From the NCBI GenBank assembly GCA_028708035.1, contig JAQVZU010000006.1:1-40290 (forward strand): a DNA stretch of 40,290 nt. The letters are read 5' to 3'. Positions 15,588-24,480 of this stretch are shown here, in pieces. This DNA comes from Alphaproteobacteria bacterium. GTDB taxonomy: Bacteria > Pseudomonadota > Alphaproteobacteria > UBA9219. Each line of letters starts with the position of its first letter. The stretch's first letter is position 1. The translations under genes were made by a program, and so were the position numbers. Below the pieces are notes generated by a model. The model was not told where the DNA came from. It searched no databases and saw only the letters and a program-made list of their open reading frames with translations.

Positions 15588-16868
15588 TTAGGCTTTTGCA
15601 GCAATCGCGGACATCGACCCGTCGCCGCGCTTCTCGCCATGAACGTAAATCGGCTTGGATTTTCCTTCGACGACATCTTGGGTGATAAGAACTTTCTCAA
15701 CGTCCGTTGATCCCGGAAGCTCGTACATGGAATCAAGAAGTACCGCCTCCATGATCGAGCGCAGCCCGCGCGCCCCGGTCTTGCGCGCAATCGCCTTCTG
15801 GGCGATGGCCTTAAGCGCGCCGCTATCGACGTCAAGTTTGATGTCTTCCATCTCAAACAAGCGCTGGAATTGCTTCACAAGCGCGTTTTTCGGCGTCGTG
15901 AGGATATCGATCAGCGCACTCTCGTCAAGATCGTTAAGCGTCGCGATCACCGGCAAGCGCCCGATAAACTCGGGGATCAGCCCGAACTTCAAAAGATCTT
16001 CCGGCTCCGTCTCGCGCAAAATATCGCCCGTTCTGCGGTCATCCGGCCCGCGCACATCTGCGCCAAACCCGATGGAACTGCCGCGGCCGCGTGCAGAAAT
16101 GATCTTCTCAAGCCCCGAGAACGCCCCGCCACAAATAAACAGAATGTTCGTCGTATCGACCTGCAAGAATTCCTGCTGGGGATGCTTGCGCCCACCCTGC
16201 GGAGGCACTGAGGCGACGGTTCCCTCCATAAGTTTCAGCAAAGCCTGCTGCACGCCCTCGCCCGAAACATCGCGGGTGATGGAGGGATTGTCCGACTTGC
16301 GGCTGATTTTGTCGATTTCGTCAATGTAAACGATGCCGCGCTGCGTACGCTCGACATTATAATCAGCGGCCTGAAGCAACTTCAGAATGATATTTTCGAC
16401 GTCCTCACCGACATAGCCCGCTTCCGTCAGCGTCGTCGCGTCGGCCATCGTGAACGGAACGTCGATGATGCGCGCCAGCGTTTGAGCCAAAAGCGTTTTG
16501 CCGCACCCCGTCGGTCCCACAAGCAAAATATTGGACTTCGCCAGTTCGACGTCCGAGCTACGCGCGCCATGGGCCAACCGTTTATAGTGATTATGCACAG
16601 CAACGGACAGCACACGCTTTGCGTGCTCCTGGCCAATCACGTAATCGTTGAGAATCGCCATGATGTCCTTCGGCGAAGGCACGCCCTCGCGCGACTTGGC
16701 GAGTGTAGTCTTGCTTTCTTCGCGAATGATGTCAGTGCAAAGATCAACGCACTCGTCGCAAATGAAAACGGTAGGCCCGGCAATCAGTTTGCGCACCTCG
16801 TGCTGGCTCTTTCCGCAGAAGGAACAGTAGAGCGTATTCTTGGAATCTGCGTTTGTAGGCTTTGTCAT
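15588..16868 (-). CDS. clpX: ATP-dependent Clp protease, ATP-binding subunit ClpX
   Basis: A 426-residue AAA+ unfoldase that delivers tagged proteins to ClpP. The N-terminal zinc-binding domain has C15, C18, C37 and C40. Then come Walker A GPTGCGKT (118-125), the pore loop GYVGED (151-156), Walker B with D183-E184, and the sensor-2 GARGLRS near the end. Length is normal for ClpX. I chose the ATG at 16868, preceded by AGAGAAG; the longer version starts at a GTG 24 bases upstream. In Alphaproteobacteria ClpXP degrades the cell-cycle regulator CtrA, which may be relevant because trcR lies in the same window. Confidence 0.97.
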   Translation of the reverse strand: MTKPTNADSKNTLYCSFCGKSQHEVRKLIAGPTVFICDECVDLCTDIIREESKTTLAKSREGVPSPKDIMAILNDYVIGQEHAKRVLSVAVHNHYKRLAHGARSSDVELAKSNILLVGPTGCGKTLLAQTLARIIDVPFTMADATTLTEAGYVGEDVENIILKLLQAADYNVERTQRGIVYIDEIDKISRKSDNPSITRDVSGEGVQQALLKLMEGTVASVPPQGGRKHPQQEFLQVDTTNILFICGGAFSGLEKIISARGRGSSIGFGADVRGPDDRRTGDILRETEPEDLLKFGLIPEFIGRLPVIATLNDLDESALIDILTTPKNALVKQFQRLFEMEDIKLDVDSGALKAIAQKAIARKTGARGLRSIMEAVLLDSMYELPGSTDVEKVLITQDVVEGKSKPIYVHGEKRGDGSMSAIAAKA

Positions 16869-16931
16869 AAACTTCTCTTTATCTGGCGTCACAAGCGGCT
16901 TGCATCATAGGAAATAATGGTTATCGCATTG

Positions 16932-17585
16932 TTAAGCAGCTTTTTTCTCGCTTCCCGTATTGTCGGGGCGATGAACCACAACCTCGTCGATCAATCCGAA
17001 GGCCTTAGCTTCATCCGGCGACATAAAGTTATCGCGGTCTACCGCAGCCGCGATTTTTTCGATAGGTTGCTTGCAATGGCGAACGTAAATCTCGTTAAGC
17101 CTTTGGCGAAGCTTGAGGATTTCGCGGGCCTGAATCTCGATATCCGCTGCCTGTCCCTGTGCCCCGCCCGAAGGCTGATGGATCATAATCCGGGCATTGG
17201 GAAGCGCAAACCGTCGTCCGGCAGCCCCCGCCGCCAAAAGCAGCGACCCCATCGAGCAAGCCTGCCCGATGCAAACGGTCGAAACAGGGCATTTGATATA
17301 TTGCATAGTATCATACATCGGGAGTCCCGAAGAAACGACGACTCCCGGCGAATTGACGTAAATAGAAATTTCTTTATTTGGATTCTCTGATTCGAGGAAC
17401 AAAAGCTGAGCGCAAACAAGGCTCGAGACGCTGTCATTGACTTCGCCGACCATGAAAATGATGCGCTCTTTCAACAACCTTGAATAAATGTCGAACGACC
17501 GCTCACCACGCGAAGTCTGTTCGATGACCATCGGAATGAGCATATTATTAAGCGTTTCAAAGGGATGGCGTTCGGGGGTCGACAT
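16932..17585 (-). CDS. clpP: ATP-dependent Clp protease, proteolytic subunit ClpP
   Basis: A 217-residue serine protease that forms the double-heptamer chamber used with ClpX. The catalytic triad is S111 ([14 protein letters not shown]), H136 ([11 protein letters not shown]) and D185 ([11 protein letters not shown]). One oddity: the loop beside the active site reads [10 protein letters not shown], where ClpP normally has NSPGG, so the second glycine (position 82) is valine. The start has GGAG nine bases before it. clpX follows 63 bases downstream on the same strand, the usual order. Confidence 0.97.
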   Translation of the reverse strand: MSTPERHPFETLNNMLIPMVIEQTSRGERSFDIYSRLLKERIIFMVGEVNDSVSSLVCAQLLFLESENPNKEISIYVNSPGVVVSSGLPMYDTMQYIKCPVSTVCIGQACSMGSLLLAAGAAGRRFALPNARIMIHQPSGGAQGQAADIEIQAREILKLRQRLNEIYVRHCKQPIEKIAAAVDRDNFMSPDEAKAFGLIDEVVVHRPDNTGSEKKAA

Positions 17586-17741
17586 AAAGCTAACTCCTAT
17601 TAGATAAACGAAAGCGTGGGAAAGTCTAGCGCATCAAACCCGCGATACGCAAGAGATGGTTAAAACGGACAGCAGAAAGCTAAACGTTTCACGTAAAAAC
17701 GAAATTGACGCTTATCAAGACTCCGCCTCTCGGCAAAAGCG

Positions 17742-18758
17742 CTAAATCAGCTTCCTCTCTGCCAACTCGTTCTTGATATAAGCATAGTAGATGGGAGCCG
17801 CAACAACCCCGGGAAGCCCAAAGGCGGCATCCATCACAAGCATCGCAGTCAAAACCTCCCACGCATGGGCGCTGATGCGAGTTCCTATGATCTTCGCATT
17901 AACGAAATATTCCAACTTGTGGATAAGGATTAGAAACACCAGCGCGCTCACCGCCGCCCCGGCGGACACGCCCAAAGCGATTAAAAAGATTATTGTATTG
18001 GAAATAATGTTTCCTATGATCGGCAACAAGCCGACGATAAAGGTCACAAGAACCATAGTCTTAATAAGGGGCAGCCTAAATCCGATGGCGGGCATGACAA
18101 TTGTCAGAAAGATAAACGTAAGAAAAGTATTTAGCGCCGAAATCCGAATCTGTGAAAAGATGATCCGCCGAAACGCAAGGCACAGACAGTTCGCGCGCGT
18201 CCGAAGGGCCTCGGTGAGCGGTCCCGGAGTAAACCCATCGCTGCTCTGCATGGCGGCCAATCCGCCGATCACCATCCCAAAGATCACATGCACAAGAAAC
18301 ATCCCGGCATCGCGCCCGAAAACGCTTAAATAACGAGCATTGCTGAGCAACCATTCATGAATTCCTGTCTGCCAATCCTCGAGATTGGAGGGCAAAGCGT
18401 CTTGAATCCATCCCGGCAATGACTTGCGCGCCGAGGCCACAACGTCGGCCATTTGCTTGATGAGGCCAACGATGCTCTCCTGCCCGTCGCTGATGAAAGA
18501 AACGAACCAAACGCCTCCCGCGATCAAAAGCGAGATCACAACAACGGTGATAGTGACGAACAGCACCATTTTTGCGATTTTATTGCTGGGCAACACGCCA
18601 TTGCGGCAAAGGCTTTTGGCCCCGAATACGATGATGTTGTAAACCAGAAGCCCCGAAACGAGCGCTGAAAGCAGCCCCAACGGCAAAACGGCGATAAGAG
18701 CGCCGATCATAAGGACCAAAGAGGCAGTCGGAATTTTCTCGGAATCGAACTTTTGCAT
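17742..18758 (-). CDS. AI-2E family transporter (PerM-like permease)
   Basis: A 338-residue inner-membrane protein with about seven or eight hydrophobic segments: two or three in the first 90 residues, a long soluble stretch around 90-145 (the ...SLPGWIQDAL... region), then the rest toward the C-terminus. This spacing, plus the C-terminal GLLPIIGN and LVMDAAFGLPGVVAAPIYY stretches, matches the AI-2E/PerM (formerly UPF0118) family. Members export small molecules or ions; the name AI-2E reflects one E. coli member and does not show that this one handles autoinducer-2. It lies downstream of ridA on the same strand with an 85-base gap that contains a hairpin. Confidence 0.9.
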   Translation of the reverse strand: MQKFDSEKIPTASLVLMIGALIAVLPLGLLSALVSGLLVYNIIVFGAKSLCRNGVLPSNKIAKMVLFVTITVVVISLLIAGGVWFVSFISDGQESIVGLIKQMADVVASARKSLPGWIQDALPSNLEDWQTGIHEWLLSNARYLSVFGRDAGMFLVHVIFGMVIGGLAAMQSSDGFTPGPLTEALRTRANCLCLAFRRIIFSQIRISALNTFLTFIFLTIVMPAIGFRLPLIKTMVLVTFIVGLLPIIGNIISNTIIFLIALGVSAGAAVSALVFLILIHKLEYFVNAKIIGTRISAHAWEVLTAMLVMDAAFGLPGVVAAPIYYAYIKNELAERKLI

Positions 18759-18801
18759 GAGAGTAATCCTGCCAGAAACTGGCTAACTAACTAAAGCCAC
18801 C

Positions 18802-18821
18802 GCCGTTTTCTGTCAAACGGC
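18802..18821 (-). terminator. possible hairpin between ridA and the permease gene
   Basis: GCCGTTT (18802-18808) pairs with AAACGGC (18815-18821) around a six-base loop. It follows ridA on the minus strand, but no strong T run follows, so termination would be weak. Confidence 0.35.
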
Positions 18822-18843
18822 GTCTTTGCGACAGCCTCCCGTC

Positions 18844-19320
18844 TTATGCGGCTGCGGCTGTATCCAGTTCGAATACAATCTCCACCTCAACGCACGCGTT
18901 AAGGGGAACCATCGCTACGCCCAACGCCGAGCGGGCATGCACCCCGGCCTCGCCAAGAACGTCCACCAGCAATTCCGAAGCCCCATTTACAACAAGGTGC
19001 TGGTTCGGAAAATCGGAATCGCTGTTCACAAAACCTGTAAGCTTCACAGCCTGCTTAATCCTGTCGAGTCCGTAATCTTTGGCGACAGCGCGTAAAATGT
19101 TCGCGGCGCATAAGGCCGCCATTTGCCTGGCTGTTTCCAAAGGCACCTCTGAAGGAACTTTACCGGGATGGCAAAGATTCTCCCCGTCCACAGGCAACGC
19201 GCCGGAGCTAAACAGCAGATTGCCTGCACGCTTCGACAAAACATATTTTGCCTTTGGCGTCGAAATCTTCGCGAGGTCATATCCAAGGCTTTTCAGCTTT
19301 TCTTCCCTCTCACCAGACAT
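18844..19320 (-). CDS. ridA: RidA family reactive-intermediate deaminase
   Basis: A 158-residue protein of the longer RidA (YjgF/UK114) type. RidA trimers hydrolyse reactive enamine/imine intermediates released by PLP enzymes such as IlvA. The key arginine is R130 (in HARSALGV), followed by the VPLNACVEVEIVFEL strand; the earlier FSSGALPVDGE and KLTGFVNS stretches are typical. I chose the ATG at 19320, with GGGAG a few bases upstream; the open frame continues further but runs inside ilvA. The start lies inside the last codons of ilvA (11-base overlap), so the two are almost certainly co-translated. Confidence 0.93.
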   Translation of the reverse strand: MSGEREEKLKSLGYDLAKISTPKAKYVLSKRAGNLLFSSGALPVDGENLCHPGKVPSEVPLETARQMAALCAANILRAVAKDYGLDRIKQAVKLTGFVNSDSDFPNQHLVVNGASELLVDVLGEAGVHARSALGVAMVPLNACVEVEIVFELDTAAAA

Positions 19321-20890
19321 GTCTCTCCCTTTCTTCCTCCAGAGTTTCCGTTTCCCGCAGGAACTGCGCATAAGCCGGATTCTCCGTTTCGTCTCTCCCA
19401 TTAAATTCTTCGCCCTCAAGAAGCGCCCGGAGCTGCGCGCGCTCGGCATGAGGAACCTGCAATCCCATCAGTACGCGCCCGTGCGATGCCCCGTGGCTGC
19501 GGTAGTGGAACAAGCTGATATTCCATGAAGGCTGAATCTTTTCGAGAAATGCGAGAAGCGCGCCCGGATGCTCCGGAAACTCGAAGCTGTAAACGACCTC
19601 TTTCAACGGGCACGGAGGCCTGCCTCCGACCATATGCCGGATATGCTCCTTTGCAACTTCATTATCTGTCAGGTCGGTAACAGGAAAACCGTTGTCTCTC
19701 AGCCTTGACAGAATAGGACCGCTGTCCTTGGCGTAGTTCTGCACACGAAGACCGACGAAAACATAAGCCATGTCGCCGCTTGAATACCGGTAATTGAACT
19801 CAGTGATCGCATGGCCGTTCAGCAACCGGCAGAATTCGCGATAGGCTCCCGGGCGCTCAGGCAATGTCACTGACATCAAAATTTCGCGCTTTTGCCCAAC
19901 CGAAATACGCTCCGCCATGTACCGAACACGGTCCGAATCCACGTTTGCCCCGGAAACGATGGCGACCAGAGCGCCCGATCCATCCGCGCCTTCGCCTTCA
20001 AGGTACTTCTTAAGCCCCGCGATGGCCAAAGCCCCTGATGGCTCGGGGACAGTACGCGTGTCCCCTGAAACATCCCACGCAGCCGCGCAGATTTCATCAA
20101 CGCTAACAAGGATTGTCCCATCCAGAACTTCGCGCAAAATTTTAAAAGGCTTTTCCCCGACCTGAGCAACCGCGACGCCATCGGCGAAAAGTTCGACCTT
20201 CGGCAGCTTGACGCGCGATCCGGCAACCAACGCCTGCGTCAGACAATCCGACCCCACGGGTTCAACGCCAAACACTTTAACGTGGGGCCGCACATGCTTG
20301 ATCCAGGCCGTCACCCCCGCAGCCAAACCGCCGCCTCCAACCGGTACAAATACCGCATCGATAGGATAAGACGCATCCTCCAATATTTCCTTTCCTATTG
20401 TCCCCTGCCCCGCGATTACCTCGTCGTCGTCATAGGGATGAATAAACGTCATGCTTTCTTTCGCCTGAAGTTCGAGCGCATGTTGAAGCGCCTCGGGAAA
20501 TGAGTCCCCGAAAAGCACGACTTCGGCCCCCTGCGCGCGCACAGCGTTCACTTTGATCTCGGGCGTTGTCCTCGGCATCACGATTGTTGCTCTGATCTGG
20601 AATCTTTTGGCCGCAAGAGCCACGCCTTGCGCGTGATTTCCTGCGGAAGCGGTAATGACCCCAGCCTTCTTCTGCGCCATGTTAAGAGACCCGATTTTAT
20701 TGGCCGCTCCGCGCACTTTGAACGAAAAAACGGGCTGTTGATCCTCGCGCTTAAGCAATACATCGCGCCCAAGAGAGGCGCTGAGCATCGCCGCCTTTTG
20801 CAAGGCCGTCCTTTGAACGATTCCATGAAACTCGACTGCCGCGACCTTTTTTGCATATTCTTCGACAAGCGAAGATGAAACATTAAACAT
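19310..20890 (-). CDS. ilvA: threonine ammonia-lyase (threonine dehydratase), biosynthetic type
   Basis: A 526-residue PLP enzyme that converts threonine to 2-oxobutanoate and ammonia, the first step toward isoleucine. The PLP lysine is K58 in FSFKVRGA. The phosphate-binding glycine loop VGGGGLAAG is near residue 190. The C-terminal 190 residues (from about 335) hold two ACT-like regulatory modules (SVTLPERPGAYREFC and SFEFPEHPGALLAFL), as in the feedback-inhibited biosynthetic enzyme rather than the short catabolic one. GAGG sits about six bases before the ATG. ridA overlaps the 3' end. Confidence 0.96.
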   Translation of the reverse strand: MFNVSSSLVEEYAKKVAAVEFHGIVQRTALQKAAMLSASLGRDVLLKREDQQPVFSFKVRGAANKIGSLNMAQKKAGVITASAGNHAQGVALAAKRFQIRATIVMPRTTPEIKVNAVRAQGAEVVLFGDSFPEALQHALELQAKESMTFIHPYDDDEVIAGQGTIGKEILEDASYPIDAVFVPVGGGGLAAGVTAWIKHVRPHVKVFGVEPVGSDCLTQALVAGSRVKLPKVELFADGVAVAQVGEKPFKILREVLDGTILVSVDEICAAAWDVSGDTRTVPEPSGALAIAGLKKYLEGEGADGSGALVAIVSGANVDSDRVRYMAERISVGQKREILMSVTLPERPGAYREFCRLLNGHAITEFNYRYSSGDMAYVFVGLRVQNYAKDSGPILSRLRDNGFPVTDLTDNEVAKEHIRHMVGGRPPCPLKEVVYSFEFPEHPGALLAFLEKIQPSWNISLFHYRSHGASHGRVLMGLQVPHAERAQLRALLEGEEFNGRDETENPAYAQFLRETETLEEERERHVW

Positions 20891-21021
20891 GACAATCCTC
20901 TATTTGCGTTGCCTAACTCAGGTTCTCTTGATGACTCATTGTTCCTTCATTGTGGCAACTCATTGTCTGAGTTTGGCTTTTAGATGTTTGAATTTTGAAA
21001 TGTTGGTGAGACGCGCGTATG

Positions 21022-21039
21022 TTCCTGCTTACGCAGGAA
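21022..21039. repeat. REP-like palindrome
   Basis: TTCCTGC and GCAGGAA flank a four-base loop. It resembles, in altered form, the ATTCCCGC-loop-GCGGGAAT elements near 34.9 and 36.8 kb. Confidence 0.5.
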
Positions 21040-21097
21040 TAATAATGATACGAATGGCCGCAGCGACGGAGGCCTCTATCGAAAGATCAGGCTGTAA

Positions 21098-21350
21098 GAA
21101 GGCATCGTACATGAAATCAGTATACTAACTCTTCGGGAAATACGTAAAGCACAAAATTCCTTTCGCGTAGCGCCCGAAGCAAGGTCCTATCGCGCGCGAT
21201 CTTTCCGAAACCATTGTCTCTTGCATCCGCAAGCAAATTGCTGCACCATGGCTTGACGTTAACCAGTTCGAAGAGCAAATTTTCCACCAGATTATCGCCG
21301 CTGCCGGAACGAAATGGAGCGAGCGCGTGTTCCGCCCGGCGGACACTTAG
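21098..21350 (+). pseudogene. degenerate gene fragment with a frameshift
   Basis: Two adjacent open stretches together look like real protein. The first (21098 to about 21180) reads ...HEISILTLREIRKAQNSFR.... The second, in another frame (about 21171-21350), reads ...GPIARDLSETIVSCIRKQ..., then PWLDVNQFEEQIFHQI and a TKWSERVFRPADT ending before TAG. Neither part has a usable start codon, and each is preceded by an in-frame stop. A one- or two-base indel between about 21168 and 21185 would join them. I do not recognise the family. It may be the remnant of a longer gene; the other-frame ORFs across it look like shadows. Confidence 0.4.
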
Positions 21351-21378
21351 GTCAGATCAAGAACATCTGGTTTCTTCG

Positions 21379-21400
21379 ATCTGCGATCTGCGATTTGCAA
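21379..21400 (+). repeat. short heptamer repeat
   Basis: Three imperfect copies of GATCTGC (the last GATTTGC) stand in tandem shortly before the otsA start. Probably simple-sequence expansion. Confidence 0.4.
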
Positions 21401-21436
21401 TTTTCATTTTCTCCTATCTCGAACACAGGAGGTAAC

Positions 21437-23290
21437 ATGTTCTCATTCCGGGTCGCCGCACCTCTAACCGCTGTGCTTTGCCTTATCGCATTGTCGCTCA
21501 TCGCCACCTCCGGAGTAGGTCAACAAGCGCAGCAGAACATGCTTTGGTCGCTCCTCGGCATCAATCTTGTAGCGGCGGTAACAACAGTCTTTCTTGCGCG
21601 CATGACGATTAACCGTTGGGCCGAAAGTCTGCGCGATTACATCATCACCGGCAAAAATGCAAAAAATCTGCCTAAAGAAGCCATCGGCGTCACGCGTGAA
21701 ATCCGACATCGCCTGCGCCAGCTCGAGCGCGAACGCCAGCGTCTTTGCCTGTCAGGCCCTATGTGGTCGTCCGAAGCCCTGTTCCGCTTTGTTCGCGAAC
21801 ATCTTCCCTCAGAACAGATTATTTCCATCTCTTACCGCCAACCCTATGCTCATAAGAAAGCGCCCGATGGCGGACTAACCTGGATGACTCCTGCAAGCGG
21901 CCTCGTGACCGCCATCGAACCCATTATGAAGGCCTGCGGCGGAACGTGGATCGCCGTGGCAATGAGCGAAGCCGACCGCCTTGCGGCGGACCAAAACGGC
22001 GCGCTCATGGTTCCTCCCGACAAGCCCACCTATCGCCTAAAGCGCCTATGGCTTTCGGAGGAGGAAACCGCAGGCTTCTACGCTGGCTTCGCGAACGAAG
22101 GATTATGGCCTCTTGCGACAATGGCCTACGTAAAGCCCCGCTTCCGTGCCTCCGACTGGAAAACCTACCAGGAGGTCAATCAGCGGTTCGCCGACGCCAT
22201 CGTGGCCGAGGCGAAATCTGACGCGCCCATTGTCTTTATTCAGGATTACCACTTCGCTCTTCTGCCAAAGCTGGTGCGCGAACGCCTGCCAAACGCGTTG
22301 ATTATCTTCTTCTGGCATATTCCGTGGCCTAACGCCGAAGCGTTCGGCATTCTCCCTTGGCGAGAGGAAATTTTACGAGGTCTTCTTCCCGCCGACATTA
22401 TCGGCTTTCATACGCAAGCGCCCTGCAACAACTTCCTCGATTGCGTGGACACGCACATCGAAGCGCTGATCGACCGCGAGCACAACAGCGTGCGCCACGG
22501 GAATGACTTCAGCATGGTAAGGCCCTATCCGATCTCCATCGCATGGCCAGACCTCGAAGCCCTTTCAGTTCCCGATATCCCCGCATGCCGAAAGGAAGTC
22601 ACGGAAAGCCTTGGCATCGCTCCGGATGCGAAAATCATTCTGGGCGTAGAGCGGCTTGATTACGTGAAGGGCATTCCGGAGCGCCTGCGCTCTTTCGGCA
22701 TTTTTCTCGAAAAAAATCCGCTTTGGCGCGGAAAAGTCTGCTTTGTCCAGATTGCCTCCCCGTCACGGTCGTCAATCCCTGCGTACGCTGACGCGGATAA
22801 GGAGGTTGAGGAAGTCGTCGCCGAAATCAACAAAAAATACCAAACCTCACGCTGGAAGCCTATCCATTTGCTAAAGCAAAACTATGCGGCGCGTGAATTA
22901 TACAGGTTCTACCGTTCCGGAGACGTCTTCATCGTGTCGTCGCTGTCCGATGGCATGAACCTCGTGGCCAAAGAGTTCATTTCGGCGCGCGACGATGACC
23001 GGGGATCGTTGATTCTGAGCGAGTTCACGGGCTCTTCGCGCGAACTTGTCGAGGCGATCATCGTCAATCCTCATGACGAGGAGAAAGTCGCCGACTGCTT
23101 CCTTCGCGCATTGACCATGAGCGATGAAGAACAGACCGCCCGCATGAAAAGCATGCGCGAGCGTGTAAAGATGAACAACGTCTTCGCGTGGGCGGCGCAA
23201 ATTTTGGGCGATGCAAAGCAGCTTCACGACCGTCGCCAGCTTAACGAGCTTCTCGAAAAAACCGGGCGCGATGAGAAGCGCGCCGCTTAA
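21437..23290 (+). CDS. otsA: membrane-anchored trehalose-6-phosphate synthase
   Basis: A 617-residue GT20 glycosyltransferase that joins UDP-glucose and glucose-6-phosphate to trehalose-6-phosphate. The catalytic part starts near residue 110 and contains GLWPL, QDYHFALLPKLV, FFWHIPWP, then ERLDYVKG (with R406 and K411, corresponding to E. coli R262 and K267) and DGMNLVAKE (505-513). It has an extra N-terminus with two hydrophobic segments (about 5-27 and 34-54) and a charged helix, so it is probably tethered to the inner membrane; E. coli OtsA is soluble and about 140 residues shorter. The ATG at 21437 follows AGGAGG. otsB starts four bases after the stop. Confidence 0.93.
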   Translation: MFSFRVAAPLTAVLCLIALSLIATSGVGQQAQQNMLWSLLGINLVAAVTTVFLARMTINRWAESLRDYIITGKNAKNLPKEAIGVTREIRHRLRQLERERQRLCLSGPMWSSEALFRFVREHLPSEQIISISYRQPYAHKKAPDGGLTWMTPASGLVTAIEPIMKACGGTWIAVAMSEADRLAADQNGALMVPPDKPTYRLKRLWLSEEETAGFYAGFANEGLWPLATMAYVKPRFRASDWKTYQEVNQRFADAIVAEAKSDAPIVFIQDYHFALLPKLVRERLPNALIIFFWHIPWPNAEAFGILPWREEILRGLLPADIIGFHTQAPCNNFLDCVDTHIEALIDREHNSVRHGNDFSMVRPYPISIAWPDLEALSVPDIPACRKEVTESLGIAPDAKIILGVERLDYVKGIPERLRSFGIFLEKNPLWRGKVCFVQIASPSRSSIPAYADADKEVEEVVAEINKKYQTSRWKPIHLLKQNYAARELYRFYRSGDVFIVSSLSDGMNLVAKEFISARDDDRGSLILSEFTGSSRELVEAIIVNPHDEEKVADCFLRALTMSDEEQTARMKSMRERVKMNNVFAWAAQILGDAKQLHDRRQLNELLEKTGRDEKRAA

Positions 23291-23294
23291 CACT

Positions 23295-24110
23295 ATGGGG
23301 GAGACCGGAACATTGGGCACTGTGTGCAGCAGAACGATTGAAGAGCTGGCCGAGCGCCACAAAGACTCGGCATTTCTTGTCGATTTCGACGGAACTATGG
23401 TGGATCTCGCCCCGCATCCGGAAAAAATCGACGTTCCCTTGGAACTCGTGGACGATCTCCAAACAATTGCCGCCTCTGACGATATCCCGTTCGCAATCGT
23501 TTCAGGAAGGCCTCTTTCAAAATTGGAAAAATTTCTGCCCGGAGTCCTTATACCGAGCATCGGCAGCGGCGGTGCGGAAATGCGCTCTCACAAAGACGCT
23601 CCCATCGAACAGCTTGCCCCTCCTCTGCCTCCGCATTTACGCAAGGAAGCGCATACGGTCGGCAAAAAGCACGGCTGCTTCTTTGAAGACAAGGAATACA
23701 GTTTGTCGTTTCATTTACCGTTCACACATATGGACGACGACCTCGCTGCCGAATTTGCCGCATCTTTGGGAGAAAACCGGCTGGATTTCATCATCCGCAA
23801 AGTCGGCAGAACCTACGAGATTCTGCAAAGCGGCTTCACAAAAGGTGCTGCCATCGAACGCCTGATGCGACTCCCCGCCTTTAAAGACCGCACGCCCATT
23901 TATATTGGCGACGATGTCCAGATGGACGAAAGTCTGAGAATCATCCCCAAAATGGGCGGAGTTCTGGTCCCTGTCCGCTTTATGCATCACCGCGTCAAAT
24001 CAAAACGTCTCGACGACGACGCCTTCAGCAGCGACGACGTGCGAAAACTCGTTTCTTTGCTCGCCGAGAGAGTCAGTAGGACGCACAAGCGGCATAGCGG
24101 GATTAGTTGA
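23295..24110 (+). CDS. otsB: trehalose-6-phosphate phosphatase
   Basis: A 271-residue HAD-superfamily phosphatase that converts trehalose-6-phosphate to trehalose. Motif I is DFDGT with the nucleophile near residue 30; motif II lies in AIVSGRPL; motif III/IV is YIGDDVQMDES near the C-terminus. A cap domain occupies the middle. The ATG at 23295 lies just after the otsA stop; its ribosome-binding site is weak, and the frame is open further upstream inside otsA (ATG at 23271), so the exact start is uncertain. Order and spacing show an otsA-otsB operon. Confidence 0.92.
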   Translation: MGETGTLGTVCSRTIEELAERHKDSAFLVDFDGTMVDLAPHPEKIDVPLELVDDLQTIAASDDIPFAIVSGRPLSKLEKFLPGVLIPSIGSGGAEMRSHKDAPIEQLAPPLPPHLRKEAHTVGKKHGCFFEDKEYSLSFHLPFTHMDDDLAAEFAASLGENRLDFIIRKVGRTYEILQSGFTKGAAIERLMRLPAFKDRTPIYIGDDVQMDESLRIIPKMGGVLVPVRFMHHRVKSKRLDDDAFSSDDVRKLVSLLAERVSRTHKRHSGIS

Positions 24111-24166
24111 CAGCCTCCATCAACTTTGCTGAGGTTTGCTTCTCTCTTTACATGAGCAGGTGAACC

Positions 24167-24436
24167 ATGGGAATCCGCTTCCATAAATCAATCAAATTGC
24201 TTTCCGGCCTCCGCCTGAATCTGAGCAAAAGCGGCCCCAGCCTTTCCGTCGGAGGCAAAGGGCTGACGTATAATATCGGCTCCAAAGGCTCACGAACGAC
24301 TGTGGGGCTTCCCGGTTCTGGCGTCTCGTACACAACGACACGCTCGAACGGAAACAAAAGCCAAGCCCCGATCCTCTGGATCGTTTTAGTGATTTGCTAC
24401 GCGATTTACGAATATCTGACAAAGCAAACCCAATGA
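24167..24436 (+). CDS. DUF4236 domain small membrane protein
   Basis: An 89-residue protein. Residues 1-55 match DUF4236: MGIRFHKSIKLLSGLRLNLS, then SKSGPSLSVGGKGLTYNIG and TTVGLPGSGVSY. A single hydrophobic segment (about 68-84) follows, giving a C-terminal membrane anchor. The function of DUF4236 is not known. AGGTGA sits close before the ATG. It lies 56 bases after otsB on the same strand, but a functional link is not evident. Confidence 0.9.
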   Translation: MGIRFHKSIKLLSGLRLNLSKSGPSLSVGGKGLTYNIGSKGSRTTVGLPGSGVSYTTTRSNGNKSQAPILWIVLVICYAIYEYLTKQTQ

Positions 24437-24480
24437 CCTCCCGCATATCCTGAGGATTAGTGCGTTCTTAGGCAAATGAT

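Noticed and set aside
15655-16329. 224-codon plus-strand ORF
   Set aside because: Antisense to clpX with shadow composition.
21125-21346. 73-codon minus-strand ORF
   Set aside because: Overlaps the degenerate plus-strand fragment, which has the more protein-like sequence.
23338-23865. 175-codon plus-strand ORF
   Set aside because: Other-frame shadow inside otsB.
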